A DNA stretch of 46,991 nucleotides, taken from Bacillus sp. V59.32b (GTDB taxonomy: Bacteria > Bacillota > Bacilli > Bacillales > DSM-1321). The stretch covers positions 1 to 46,991 of the forward strand of contig NZ_QVTC01000047.1 of the NCBI RefSeq assembly GCF_003429085.1, read 5' to 3'. The position numbers were made by a program, and so were the translations under genes. Below the pieces are notes generated by a model, which saw only the letters and a program-made list of their open reading frames with translations, did not search any database and was not told the origin of the DNA. Of this stretch, positions 26,577-34,271 are shown piece by piece (position 1 is the first letter of the stretch; the number at the start of each line of letters is the position of its first letter).

Positions 26577-27773
26577 TATTTTCAGCTTCTTAATAAAGAC
26601 GACCTTCAAGTAATTCCCTTCCTTATATTCATCGATTGTCTTAAAGTCTCCTGGAAGGGAAAATTCCTCCAATATCTTATAATTAATATGGCTCTCTTTA
26701 AAAGCCATATCGATAAAGCTCTTAAACCTCTTCATATCAAAAGCACTGCTGTTCGTTGAAGCTACGATAACCCCGTTGTCCTCCGTTATTTCAATCGTAT
26801 CTTTCAAAAGATTTTTATAATCCTTTGCCGCACTAAATGTGAATTTCTTAGACTTGGCAAAGCTTGGCGGATCGAGTATCACCAGATCAAACTTCAATTG
26901 TTTCTTTATCGCGTATTTAAAATATTTGAAAACATCCTCGACAATAATATCATGGGCTTCATGATCAATGCCATTTACACTGAACTGCTCTATCGTCTTA
27001 GAAAGGCTACGGTTGGCCAAATCGACACTCGTCGTTTTCAAAGCCCCTCCTACAGCGGCAAATATAGAAAAAGCCCCTGTATAGGAAAACATATTTAAGA
27101 CATTTTTTCCTTTTGCATAGTGATCACGTATCCTCTTTCTCACATCACGCTGATCGAGAAAAACACCGACCATTGCTCCGTCATTTAAATGCACAGCAAA
27201 ATTTACGCCGTTTTCTTTTACGATCAGTGGAAATGATGGTTCAGTACCCATTAAGAAGTCATCTTCTTCTATATACTTCCCCTTCGTATCAAAGCGTTTT
27301 TTTTGGTAAACGCCTTTCACACTGGCTGTATTTGTTAATGCATGTAAAATATAATCCTTAAATTGATAGATCCCTTTGCTGTACCAGCTCACGACATAAT
27401 AACCGTCATAATGATCGATAATCAGCCCGCCGATTCCGTCTCCTTCGCCATTAAAAAGACGAAAAGCAGTCGTATCTTTATCTTTATAAAAGGATGCCCG
27501 ATGATCATAGGCTCTCTTCATTCTCCTGTTGAAAAACTCCTGATCAACTTTTTCATTCTCTTTTCTCGTCAATACCCAGCCGTAGCCTTTGTTTTGCCTG
27601 CCGTAATACCCTTTGGCGATAAAGCGATTTTTCTCGTCGAGGAGCCTGATGACAGATCCTTCTTTTTGTAGCTGGTTTTCATTTACCAGAGCTTCCTTGC
27701 TTATTAATGGGAAGCCTTTGCTAAGTCTAGCCGCGTCATTTTGTTTTACATTTACATTGATTTCCGTTTGCAT
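26574..27773 (-). CDS. 23S rRNA methyltransferase, RlmI/YwbD type
   Basis: A 399-residue class I methyltransferase with an N-terminal PUA-like RNA-binding domain (RLSKGFPLISKEAL, VIRLLDEKNRFIAKGYYGRQ) and a Rossmann domain (NVLNMFSYTGAFSIFAA, motif IV LVILDPPSFAKSK). RlmI-like enzymes place m5C on 23S rRNA. ATG at 27773 begins MQTEINVNVKQ. A single-gene unit read towards the convergent symporter gene. Confidence 0.85.
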   Translation of the reverse strand: MQTEINVNVKQNDAARLSKGFPLISKEALVNENQLQKEGSVIRLLDEKNRFIAKGYYGRQNKGYGWVLTRKENEKVDQEFFNRRMKRAYDHRASFYKDKDTTAFRLFNGEGDGIGGLIIDHYDGYYVVSWYSKGIYQFKDYILHALTNTASVKGVYQKKRFDTKGKYIEEDDFLMGTEPSFPLIVKENGVNFAVHLNDGAMVGVFLDQRDVRKRIRDHYAKGKNVLNMFSYTGAFSIFAAVGGALKTTSVDLANRSLSKTIEQFSVNGIDHEAHDIIVEDVFKYFKYAIKKQLKFDLVILDPPSFAKSKKFTFSAAKDYKNLLKDTIEITEDNGVIVASTNSSAFDMKRFKSFIDMAFKESHINYKILEEFSLPGDFKTIDEYKEGNYLKVVFIKKLKI

Positions 27774-27863
27774 GATTTACACCCTATCTGCAAGCCAAAG
27801 TGAACCTATTGGCCAGCATTCAATATCTTTTTACCATTATAACCAATGTTCAGCTTCAACTCC

Positions 27864-27899
27864 AAAAAACAAAGAGCACAGCAACGTTTGCTGTGCTCT
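27864..27899 (-). terminator. Terminator of the PTS IIC gene
   Basis: Perfect 12-bp stem AGAGCACAGCAA (27873-27884) with TTGCTGTGCTCT (27888-27899), followed on the minus strand by TTGTTTTTTGG. Confidence 0.92.
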
Positions 27900-27908
27900 G
27901 CCTAATCG

Positions 27909-28925
27909 TTATTGAACCTCCATATGCAAATCGCCCGCTTTTGCCCAGCCGGCCATTTTAATCAGCTGGTATAGCCCTAGCGTGATAGCAATCGGAAGAA
28001 CAACCCCAACTGCTATATAAATCAAGAACCCTTCGATTCCCTGTGTTGCTAAAATATTTAACGGAGCAATGAATGAATTCAAGCCAAGCCCGGCAAGCTC
28101 ATAAGAAACCTGAAAGTCGAATCCCAGCGTTGCGATCGGGGCGCAAATGATTGCCGCGACAAAGGGCGGAATTACCAATCTCGGATTTTTAATAAGATTG
28201 GGGAATTGGACCTTTGGCGTAACAGCAACCTGGGCCAAAAAACCGCCAAGGTCATTCTGACGAAGCGACATCGCCGTAAATCCGACAAATTGCGCCGTAC
28301 AGCCGATTAGTGCCGCAGCGCTTGATACTGGGTCCATTTGCAAAGCAATCGCAAGAGCTGCAGATGAAGCAGGTGTCATTAAAAGAATACTCCAGACTAA
28401 CGAAATGACCATCGAAGCAATAAGAGGAGACCCTTGTACTGAAGATGTGATTTCTCCGCTCAGCCATTGCAATAACGGTGTCGTGACAGCCGCTAACCCG
28501 ACACCCGATACACCTCCGACCAATATTGCCCCCACTGGGATTGCCATCATATCCAGCTTTGTCTTTCCTGTCAAACGCTTGCCGACATATGTAGCGATGG
28601 CGGCGGCGAGCACCGCGCTTATCGGTTGTCCTGGTACAATCGTGAAGAACCCCTCGGCTGTAGGATGAATCGCCGCTCCTCCCACCGCTGCGGAGGCCAT
28701 TGCACTAAAGATGACCAACGTATTGCCACCCAACTGATAAGCAATCCCTGCCCCAATTGCTGGAGCAAGCAACACCTTGGCCGCTGATCCTATTCCGATA
28801 AATGCTTCCCAGCCAATGAATTTCCCGATTGTTTCAAACAGAAGTCCTATTCCCAGCGTAACCAATACAGCATTGGCAATTCCTGTAGAAGCTTTATACA
28901 TTCGTTCGACGAAATAATTTTTCAT
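27909..28925 (-). CDS. PTS sugar transporter subunit IIC (EIIC_2 type)
   Basis: A 338-residue membrane protein with about ten hydrophobic segments. The N-terminal MYKASTGIANAVLVTLGIGLLF, the GAGIAYQLGGNTLVIFSAMASAAVGG region and SAAALIGCTAQFVGFTAMSLRQNDLGG match a PTS IIC-like family found alone, without IIA/IIB genes, in Bacillus. No phosphorylated IIA or IIB gene is seen nearby, so its substrate and energy source are unclear. It has a long structured leader (28980-29165). Confidence 0.8.
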   Translation of the reverse strand: MKNYFVERMYKASTGIANAVLVTLGIGLLFETIGKFIGWEAFIGIGSAAKVLLAPAIGAGIAYQLGGNTLVIFSAMASAAVGGAAIHPTAEGFFTIVPGQPISAVLAAAIATYVGKRLTGKTKLDMMAIPVGAILVGGVSGVGLAAVTTPLLQWLSGEITSSVQGSPLIASMVISLVWSILLMTPASSAALAIALQMDPVSSAAALIGCTAQFVGFTAMSLRQNDLGGFLAQVAVTPKVQFPNLIKNPRLVIPPFVAAIICAPIATLGFDFQVSYELAGLGLNSFIAPLNILATQGIEGFLIYIAVGVVLPIAITLGLYQLIKMAGWAKAGDLHMEVQ

Positions 28926-28979
28926 TTTATCCGCACTCCTCTGTCAATAAACCTGTTGTATTTTTTCAATCTATCTAAA

Positions 28980-29165
28980 TAAAAAACCCTTCCATGATGG
29001 ATGGGCGCTTGAATCGTTTGAGCGCCTTGTTATAAATGCACAAGATAGACTCAAACATTCCATTGTAAGTCAAATGGCTGTTCCAGTCCTCTATGTGTTA
29101 ATAATGAGAATAATATCTGCCTGTACCTCCATTCGATTTTTCATCTTTATTTTTCCCCATTTCTT
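28980..29165 (-). ncRNA. Structured leader RNA with competing stems upstream of PTS IIC
   Basis: Minus strand, 5' to 3': hairpin CCATT/AATGG (29077-29073 with 29064-29060); GTTTGAG (29056-29050); CTTGT/ACAAG (29044-29040 with 29030-29026); CTCAAAC (29022-29016), which can pair with GTTTGAG; GGCGCTC (29026-29020) which can instead pair with AAGCGCC (29010-29004); then CCCAT...ATGGAAGGG and TTTTTT (to 28981). The two pairings are mutually exclusive, so this looks like an attenuator or riboswitch-type leader. A 17-codon open frame (29144-29091) precedes it and could be a leader peptide. No known riboswitch class was recognised. Confidence 0.5.
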
Positions 29166-29442
29166 ATTGTTTTTGTTATCCTAACATAAGTTTTCTGAAT
29201 ATGTAAATAACTTTTTTAATTCTGACAAATTAAAAACGCTTACATACATTAAAGATTCTTTCTCAGCTTCGAGGTTTAATTATTATTTTTATATAAAATT
29301 AAATTTATCTTAGTAATTTAACGAATTGCTTCAATTTGAGATTGGCCATGAGTAGCTCCCTTAAAACAAAATAAAATCACAATCAGACTGTTTCAACATA
29401 CAAACAGTCTGATTGTGATTCAAATGCTTCCCACTATTTTCA
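29166..29442. other. AT-rich intergenic region with a cre-like site
   Basis: No gene is visible. A cre candidate on the minus strand, ATGTAAGCGTTTTTA at 29245-29231, matches the consensus with one mismatch and is just upstream of a weak -35 (TTGTCA, 29228-29223). A weak CodY-like sequence (12 of 15) lies at 29189-29203. A perfect inverted repeat CACAATCAGACTGTTT / AAACAGTCTGATTGTG at 29378-29418 is a bidirectional terminator candidate after the MocR-type gene, without a long T-run. Confidence 0.45.
29231..29245. promoter_or_regulatory. cre (CcpA) site candidate upstream of PTS IIC
   Basis: Minus strand ATGTAAGCGTTTTTA, one mismatch to WTGNAANCGNWNNCW. The position upstream of a PTS-type gene fits carbon catabolite control. 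Confidence 0.4.
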
Positions 29443-30846
29443 CTAATACCACGCTTTTTTCAAAAGGCAAATTCCCGCTTCAATTTGTTCTTCCGTCATT
29501 CCGCCAAAACCTAACATTATTAATGAAGAGGGGCTCTGTTCTTTATCTAGCCAGTATTTTTCAGGTGAATAAACCTTTACTCCATATTCTCCAGCTTTTC
29601 TGACTAATTCCTGGCTGCTGTCTCTGTGATTTACACGGAGTAAGATATGCAACCCGGCTTTACTTCCTATAACCTCGACATTATCCCCGAGATGGGTCTC
29701 AATTGCATGTAATAAGGCATTATGCTTTCCATGATATACTTTCTTCATCTTGCGGATATGTCTCTCAAAAGAGCCATCTTTCATAAACAAGGACATAGCT
29801 CGTTGGGTGATCAGTGAAGCAGATTGATTATAATTGAGCTTTTGCTTAAATTCCTTAATCAGCCTCGACGGCAAAACCATATAGCCCAACCTGGCTGCAG
29901 GGAGGAATGATTTTGAGAATGTCCCCAAATAAATCACATTCTCCTTAGTATCCAAGGCTTTTAGTGATGGGATAGGCTGGCCTTGATAACGAAACTCGCT
30001 GTCATAGTCATCCTCTAAAATATAGCTTTCATTCTCTTGCGCCCAATCCAGAAGCTTCTGACGCTTTTGAATCGGGAGTACCATCCCATATGGAAACTGA
30101 TGGGAAGGAGTTATGTATACGAGCTTCTCTCGGCTCTCTTCCAGGCGGTTTAAATCAAGTCCATCCGACTCCAGGCTTATAGCTGAAATGTGGCATCCGT
30201 GGTTTTCGAAAACAGACCTTACTCCGTCATATCCCGGATTTTCAAATGCGACAGATTTCCCGTGTAATGATAGAAGCTGGCAGATTAAACTTATCGCATG
30301 CTGCGTTCCGGCACAAATTACGATTTGCTCGGGCGAACAGGTAACTCCCCTGGCCTGGAATAAATAGCTGGCTATTTCTTTTCGCAAGCTCTCGTCTCCT
30401 TGTTCATCTCCATATACATATAAGCCGGCATCCGGTCCTTCAAGTGAATCCTGCAAGCAACGTTTCCATTTCTTTAATGGAAAATGATGCGAATCTACAT
30501 CCCCATATTTAAAGTCATAAGGATGCATCCTTCCCCTTACAAAATCCGATTCTATCCTAATCGTACTTTTTATATTCTGCCGTGATGTGAGCGGCTTTTC
30601 CATAGGCAGCACCATTAGCCCGCTTCTTGGCTTACTTTCGACATACCCTTCTGCAACTAGCTGCTGATATGCATTTTCAATCGTATTCTTGCTGATTCTT
30701 AAATGTTCTGATAAATAACGAATAGATGGCAAAAAAAGAACCCTCTATATCTTTCCTGCTTCGATTTCACTTTTAATATATTGATATAACTGCACATACA
30801 AGGGAACAGTGCGCTTTTTATCAAGAAAAGGAGTTAATTCTATCAT
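29443..30846 (-). pseudogene. MocR/PdxR-type regulator, interrupted by an in-frame amber codon
   Basis: The intact frame would start with ATG at 30846 behind GGAGGTATT and code for 467 residues: a GntR-type winged helix (VPLYVQLYQYIKSEIEAG, then LPSIRYLSEHLRISKNTIENAYQQL) and a class I aminotransferase-like domain with the PLP Lys in GTFSKSFLPAARLGY. Codon 34 is TAG (30747-30745) in the middle of the first HTH segment. The frame is otherwise unbroken and the spacing around the stop is exactly as in the family (GKI, nine residues, IR). A shorter product from a TTG at 30732 would lack the first helix. It is divergent from the PPOX-type gene, its likely target. Confidence 0.85.
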
Positions 30847-30955
30847 AATACCTCCATCTGACCTCAATAAATTTATTTAAACTGACACTTTCGACCGAGT
30901 CATAAATTACATATGCTCATTATACCATCACATTCCAATTATAAGGAGAGATTCC

Positions 30956-31492
30956 ATGAGACACGCAAAATTAGAAACTACTGACCAGAAAAAGATAAAT
31001 GAATTTTTATCCCAAGCTAAAACGGGTTATTTAGGTTTATCAGACAAAGAACATCCTTATGTGGTGCCCTTGAACTTTGTCTGGCATGACGAATGTATTT
31101 ATGTTCACGGCGCAGCGGAAGGAAGAAAAGTTGATGTAATAAAGGAAAACCCGTATGGATGTTTTACCGTTAGCGAAGATTTAGGAACAATGGCTGATCC
31201 CGTTCCTGCAAAAACAGATACCGCGTATATGAGCGTGATGGTATTCGGACTTATTGAATTAATCAGCGATTTAGACGAGTCCACTTCAGTGATGCAGGCA
31301 ATGCTGAATAAGTATGTACCAGGCTATTACAACTCTCCCCTGGCGAAAAACCATGTAGATAAATACCGCTCTGCTTTAGGAAGCAAAACCATAGTTTTTA
31401 AGCTGGTACCTGAAAGACTGTCCGCTAAAGAAAACCTTGTAAATAAAAATGTAAAATTCTATCCAGGCAGAACAGTGAAGGCCGATCTTTAA
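30956..31492 (+). CDS. Pyridoxamine 5'-phosphate oxidase family protein (NimA-like split barrel)
   Basis: A 178-residue FMN-binding split-barrel protein. Visible blocks: KINEFLSQAKTGYLGLSDKEHPYVVPLNFVWHDECIYVHGAAEGRKVD near the N-terminus and YRSALGSKTIVFKLVPERLSAKEN near the C-terminus. Such proteins include FMN-dependent nitroreductase-like and heme-degrading relatives; NimA-type proteins affect nitroimidazole resistance. The function is not fixed. It is divergent from a MocR-type regulator gene, which in related loci often controls pyridoxine-related genes. ATG at 30956 follows AAGGAGAG. Confidence 0.85.
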   Translation: MRHAKLETTDQKKINEFLSQAKTGYLGLSDKEHPYVVPLNFVWHDECIYVHGAAEGRKVDVIKENPYGCFTVSEDLGTMADPVPAKTDTAYMSVMVFGLIELISDLDESTSVMQAMLNKYVPGYYNSPLAKNHVDKYRSALGSKTIVFKLVPERLSAKENLVNKNVKFYPGRTVKADL

Positions 31493-31606
31493 ACCAATTA
31501 CTGCTCACAAAAAGTAGCCCTCCTGCACGAGTATGGGCGTTTTACCTGAGATCATACATTACAGTTAGATAGGTTTGACATGAACCAAAGCGTTTCATAT
31601 AGTTTA

Positions 31607-31760
31607 TTGAACTACTCACCGCTTAACACCCATACGGGTTGTTTGAAGCGGGAGATTCCTACGAACTCTGAAGTATCCTTCAGTTATTTTAGTAGGCTAC
31701 CCCCGCAGTCCCTGCGGTTAGAAGTCTTATCGCTTCATTTTTAAGATTTTTCCCTGCGTT
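31607..31760 (-). ncRNA. Putative omega RNA (reRNA) of the second TnpB element
   Basis: The 3' end of tnpB plus the right end give a candidate guide RNA scaffold with GGAATCTCCCGCTT, a hairpin around CCCGTATGGG, and AAGCGGTGAGTAGTTCAA, ending at 31607. The guide would continue into the flank at 31606-31587 on the minus strand. The scaffold differs from that of the first TnpB element. The 5' limit is a guess. Confidence 0.55.
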
Positions 31761-32867
31761 AATATCTCTTTGGTGATGAGTGTGACACTTGGGGCACTCC
31801 CACTCACGCAATCCGAGATTTTTCACGTCTTTTTTTCGGTAGCCACAGCCTGAACAAAGCTGACTGGAAGGAAAATTTTTCGCTACTGTTACAACCTGTT
31901 TTCCATACCATTTCGCTTTATATTCAATCATCGTTTTGAATGTTGACCAAGATACTTCACTGATGGCTTTGGCTAGGTTGTGATTTTTTAACATATTCGA
32001 TACAGACAAGTCTTCCATTCCAATCATGTCGTGGTTTTTGACAATTTCAGTTGAAACCTTGTCTAAATAATCTTTTCTTGCATTCACAATTTTTTCATGG
32101 ATACGGGCGACTTTCCTTTTGGCTTTATACCAGTTAGAACTGCCTATGGTTCGCCTGCTCATCATCCGCTGTGCTTTCGCCACCTTTTCTTCCAACTTGC
32201 GATAGAATTTCGGATTTTGGTAAATCGTTCCATCAGAAAGAATAGCAAAATCTGTTAACCCAACATCAACCCCAATGGCTGAGTGACTTTTAGGTAACTC
32301 TGCTACTTCTGTTTCTGTTCCTAGGGAAACAAAGTATTTACCAGAAGCATTTCGTCTAATTGTAGCATGTCGGACACGGCCTTGGACTTCACGGCTATTG
32401 GCAAATCGGACAAGTCCAAGTTTAGGCAGTTTGATGTAGTTGTCAATGACCGCTATATTCCCGTTTGTATGTTTCGTTGTGTAGGATTGAACCGGGTTCT
32501 TTTTAGACTTGAATCGAGGTTGTTTGTTTTGTTTATTGTAGTAGCGATCATAGGAATCTGCCAGATTTTCAACGGATTTTTGCAGGGCAATACTATCCAC
32601 ATCCTTCAAAAAATCATATTGCCTTTTGAGATCGGGGAGTGATTTTATGGTATTATTTTTATTAAAATATTGACCCTTCCAGTTATTCGTTGGAAGCTGG
32701 CCGTTTTGAACCATTTCTTCGCAGATATGCCAATAAGCGTCTTTGTCCTTCTGTTTAGCAAGAAAGAAGTTGAACACGAACCTTGAACAGCCAATGGTTT
32801 TGTTGATAAGTTCCATTTGTCTTTTGTTTGGATAGATCCGAAATTTATAGGCCCTGTTCACAAGCAT
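31689..32867 (-). CDS. tnpB: RNA-guided TnpB endonuclease (IS200/IS605 OrfB)
   Basis: TnpB of 392 residues. The N-terminal hallmark [11 protein letters not shown] and the RuvC residues are present: [18 protein letters not shown], and QRDINAGKN. The zinc ribbon is CSGCG and CPKCH. All look intact, so it should be an active RNA-guided nuclease. The frame is open to 32948, but ATG at 32867 behind GGAGGTGG is the true start, giving MLVNRAYKF. It has only limited similarity to the first TnpB in this window, so the two are separate acquisitions, not copies. Confidence 0.92.
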   Translation of the reverse strand: MLVNRAYKFRIYPNKRQMELINKTIGCSRFVFNFFLAKQKDKDAYWHICEEMVQNGQLPTNNWKGQYFNKNNTIKSLPDLKRQYDFLKDVDSIALQKSVENLADSYDRYYNKQNKQPRFKSKKNPVQSYTTKHTNGNIAVIDNYIKLPKLGLVRFANSREVQGRVRHATIRRNASGKYFVSLGTETEVAELPKSHSAIGVDVGLTDFAILSDGTIYQNPKFYRKLEEKVAKAQRMMSRRTIGSSNWYKAKRKVARIHEKIVNARKDYLDKVSTEIVKNHDMIGMEDLSVSNMLKNHNLAKAISEVSWSTFKTMIEYKAKWYGKQVVTVAKNFPSSQLCSGCGYRKKDVKNLGLREWECPKCHTHHQRDINAGKNLKNEAIRLLTAGTAGVAY

Positions 32868-33042
32868 GAATTTCACTCCACCTCCGAAAGGAACATTTGT
32901 TCCTATTATAGCATAATGAGGAAAGACTTGGCTATCACCAACTGACATTCATCTCCCACTTACTCATTGGGCTACGCCCTTCACATTCCTTGAAGTGGGG
33001 GTCTTCTGTCGGAAGACGATAAATTAGAAAGGAATGACGTAA

Positions 33043-33507
33043 ATGACTGACTTTTCACCTGTTATCAAAAAGCTGCAATTTAAAGACCGAGGACAGCCTG
33101 TTTTAATCTTGAATGCACCGAAAGCATATGATGAAATCAGCGCATCCTTCACCGGTGAAGTCCATAAGGAACCAAAAAATGAATCCTATGAATTCGCGCA
33201 GGTCTTCGGGATTTCAAACTCAGAGATTCAATCGCTGGCACGGGAGGCTGCAAAAGTAATTACAGAGGATGGATTGTTTTGGCTATGCTACCCAAAAAAG
33301 TCTTCCAAAGTCTATAAAGGGTCTGACTGCAGCCGCGAAACAGTGACTGTGCTGCTTGCGGATGAGGGCTACGAGCCAGTCAGGCAAGTCGCTATTGATG
33401 AGGACTGGTCTGCCTTGCGCTTCCGTCCAGTAGATAAAATTAAAACGATGGTCCGGGATTTTGCTGTAACTGAAAAAGGGAAAGAACGAACACAGAGCAA
33501 TAACTAA
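33043..33507 (+). CDS. DUF3052-like protein
   Basis: A 154-residue cytoplasmic protein. The pattern GLFWLCYPKKSSK...SDCSRETVTVLLADEGYEPVRQVAIDEDWSALRFRP resembles the DUF3052 family, in which the ending VxIDEDWSALRF is diagnostic. The function of the family is unknown. ATG at 33043 follows AGAAAGGA. It and the next gene are 25 bases apart and likely cotranscribed. The second TnpB element sits directly upstream and may have displaced its promoter. Confidence 0.7.
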   Translation: MTDFSPVIKKLQFKDRGQPVLILNAPKAYDEISASFTGEVHKEPKNESYEFAQVFGISNSEIQSLAREAAKVITEDGLFWLCYPKKSSKVYKGSDCSRETVTVLLADEGYEPVRQVAIDEDWSALRFRPVDKIKTMVRDFAVTEKGKERTQSNN

Positions 33508-33532
33508 CAGTAATAACGAGGATTAAGTCGAA

Positions 33533-34213
33533 ATGATTAGGAGCAAAAATGTGGGAGAGAAATCCGCTTTACTGCTGGGAGCCAGCGGCCTCGTTGGTTC
33601 AGAGTTGCTGCATTGTTTACTGAACGAAAAGGACTACAAATCGATTGTCATCCTTATTCGCAAACCGCTCGGAATCCAGCATCATAAATTGATAGAGATC
33701 CTAGCAGACTTTGATCAGCTGGAATTGTATCGAGACCATTTTAAAGTCAATGATGTCTTCTGTTGTTTAGGCACCACGATAAAAAAAGCAAAATCAAGAG
33801 AAGAAATGACGAAGGTGGATGTTGGTTATCCATTGACTGCAGCAAAGCTCGCTCATGACGAAGGAGCAAAGCAATTTCTTGTGATCAGTTCAATGGGTGC
33901 TGATCCACAGTCCTCCTTCTCTTATTCCCGCATGAAAGGAACCCTGGAAACGGAATTAAGCAACGTTGGCTTTCAAGCATTGCACATTTTCAGGCCCTCC
34001 CTTCTGTTAGGGAAAAGGGAAGAATCCCGATTGGGAGAATCTGCAGCTGCCGCTATATTTCCGCCGTTATCTTTCCTCCTTGTCGGTCCCTTAAAAAAAT
34101 ACAGGGCGATTCAGGCAAAGACTGTAGCACAGGCGATGTATCGTGCAGCCCAGAATCATAATCAGGGGACAACGGTCTATTTATCCAATGAAATTGAAGC
34201 TTTGGGAAAATAA
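33533..34213 (+). CDS. NAD(P)-binding Rossmann oxidoreductase (atypical SDR, HTATIP2-like)
   Basis: A 226-residue Rossmann-fold protein. The dinucleotide motif is LLLGASGLVGSELL (near residue 14), followed by DVFCCLGTTIKKAKS and FLVISSMGADPQSSFSYSRMKGTLE, where S, Y and K of the SDR-type active site appear. The atypical SDR family including HTATIP2-like and YbjT-like proteins fits best. It is a housekeeping oxidoreductase of unknown substrate. Followed by a strong terminator at 34224-34263. Confidence 0.85.
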   Translation: MIRSKNVGEKSALLLGASGLVGSELLHCLLNEKDYKSIVILIRKPLGIQHHKLIEILADFDQLELYRDHFKVNDVFCCLGTTIKKAKSREEMTKVDVGYPLTAAKLAHDEGAKQFLVISSMGADPQSSFSYSRMKGTLETELSNVGFQALHIFRPSLLLGKREESRLGESAAAAIFPPLSFLLVGPLKKYRAIQAKTVAQAMYRAAQNHNQGTTVYLSNEIEALGK

Positions 34214-34223
34214 ACTCTATATC

Positions 34224-34263
34224 AAAAGATGACCCGCGCTCTCATTTAGCCGGGTCATCTTTT
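34224..34263. terminator. Bidirectional terminator
   Basis: Perfect 13-bp stem AAAAGATGACCCG (34224-34236) with CGGGTCATCTTTT (34251-34263). It serves the SDR-like gene on the plus strand and the histidine kinase gene on the minus strand. Confidence 0.92.
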
Positions 34264-34271
34264 ATGCTGCT

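Larger units (their letters stand above)
31607..33020 (-). mobile_element. IS200/IS605-group element with tnpB only (second copy type)
   Basis: The element runs on the minus strand. Its right end contains the stem CCGCTT (31624-31619)/AAGCGG (31651-31646) and ends GTAGTTCAA at 31607. The left end (about 32950-33020) holds a three-way junction-like structure: CCCACTT with AAGTGGG, enclosing TTCA/TGAA and GGGC/GCCC hairpins, plus a small hairpin GTCTTC/GAAGAC at 33001-33017. No tnpA is present. The left boundary is approximate. It lies between the PPOX-type gene and the DUF3052-like gene. Confidence 0.7.

Noticed and set aside
29091-29144. A 17-codon leader peptide before the PTS leader structure
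   Set aside because: Kept only as a possibility: its ribosome binding site is weak and the codons show no stalling pattern such as repeated rare or aromatic codons.
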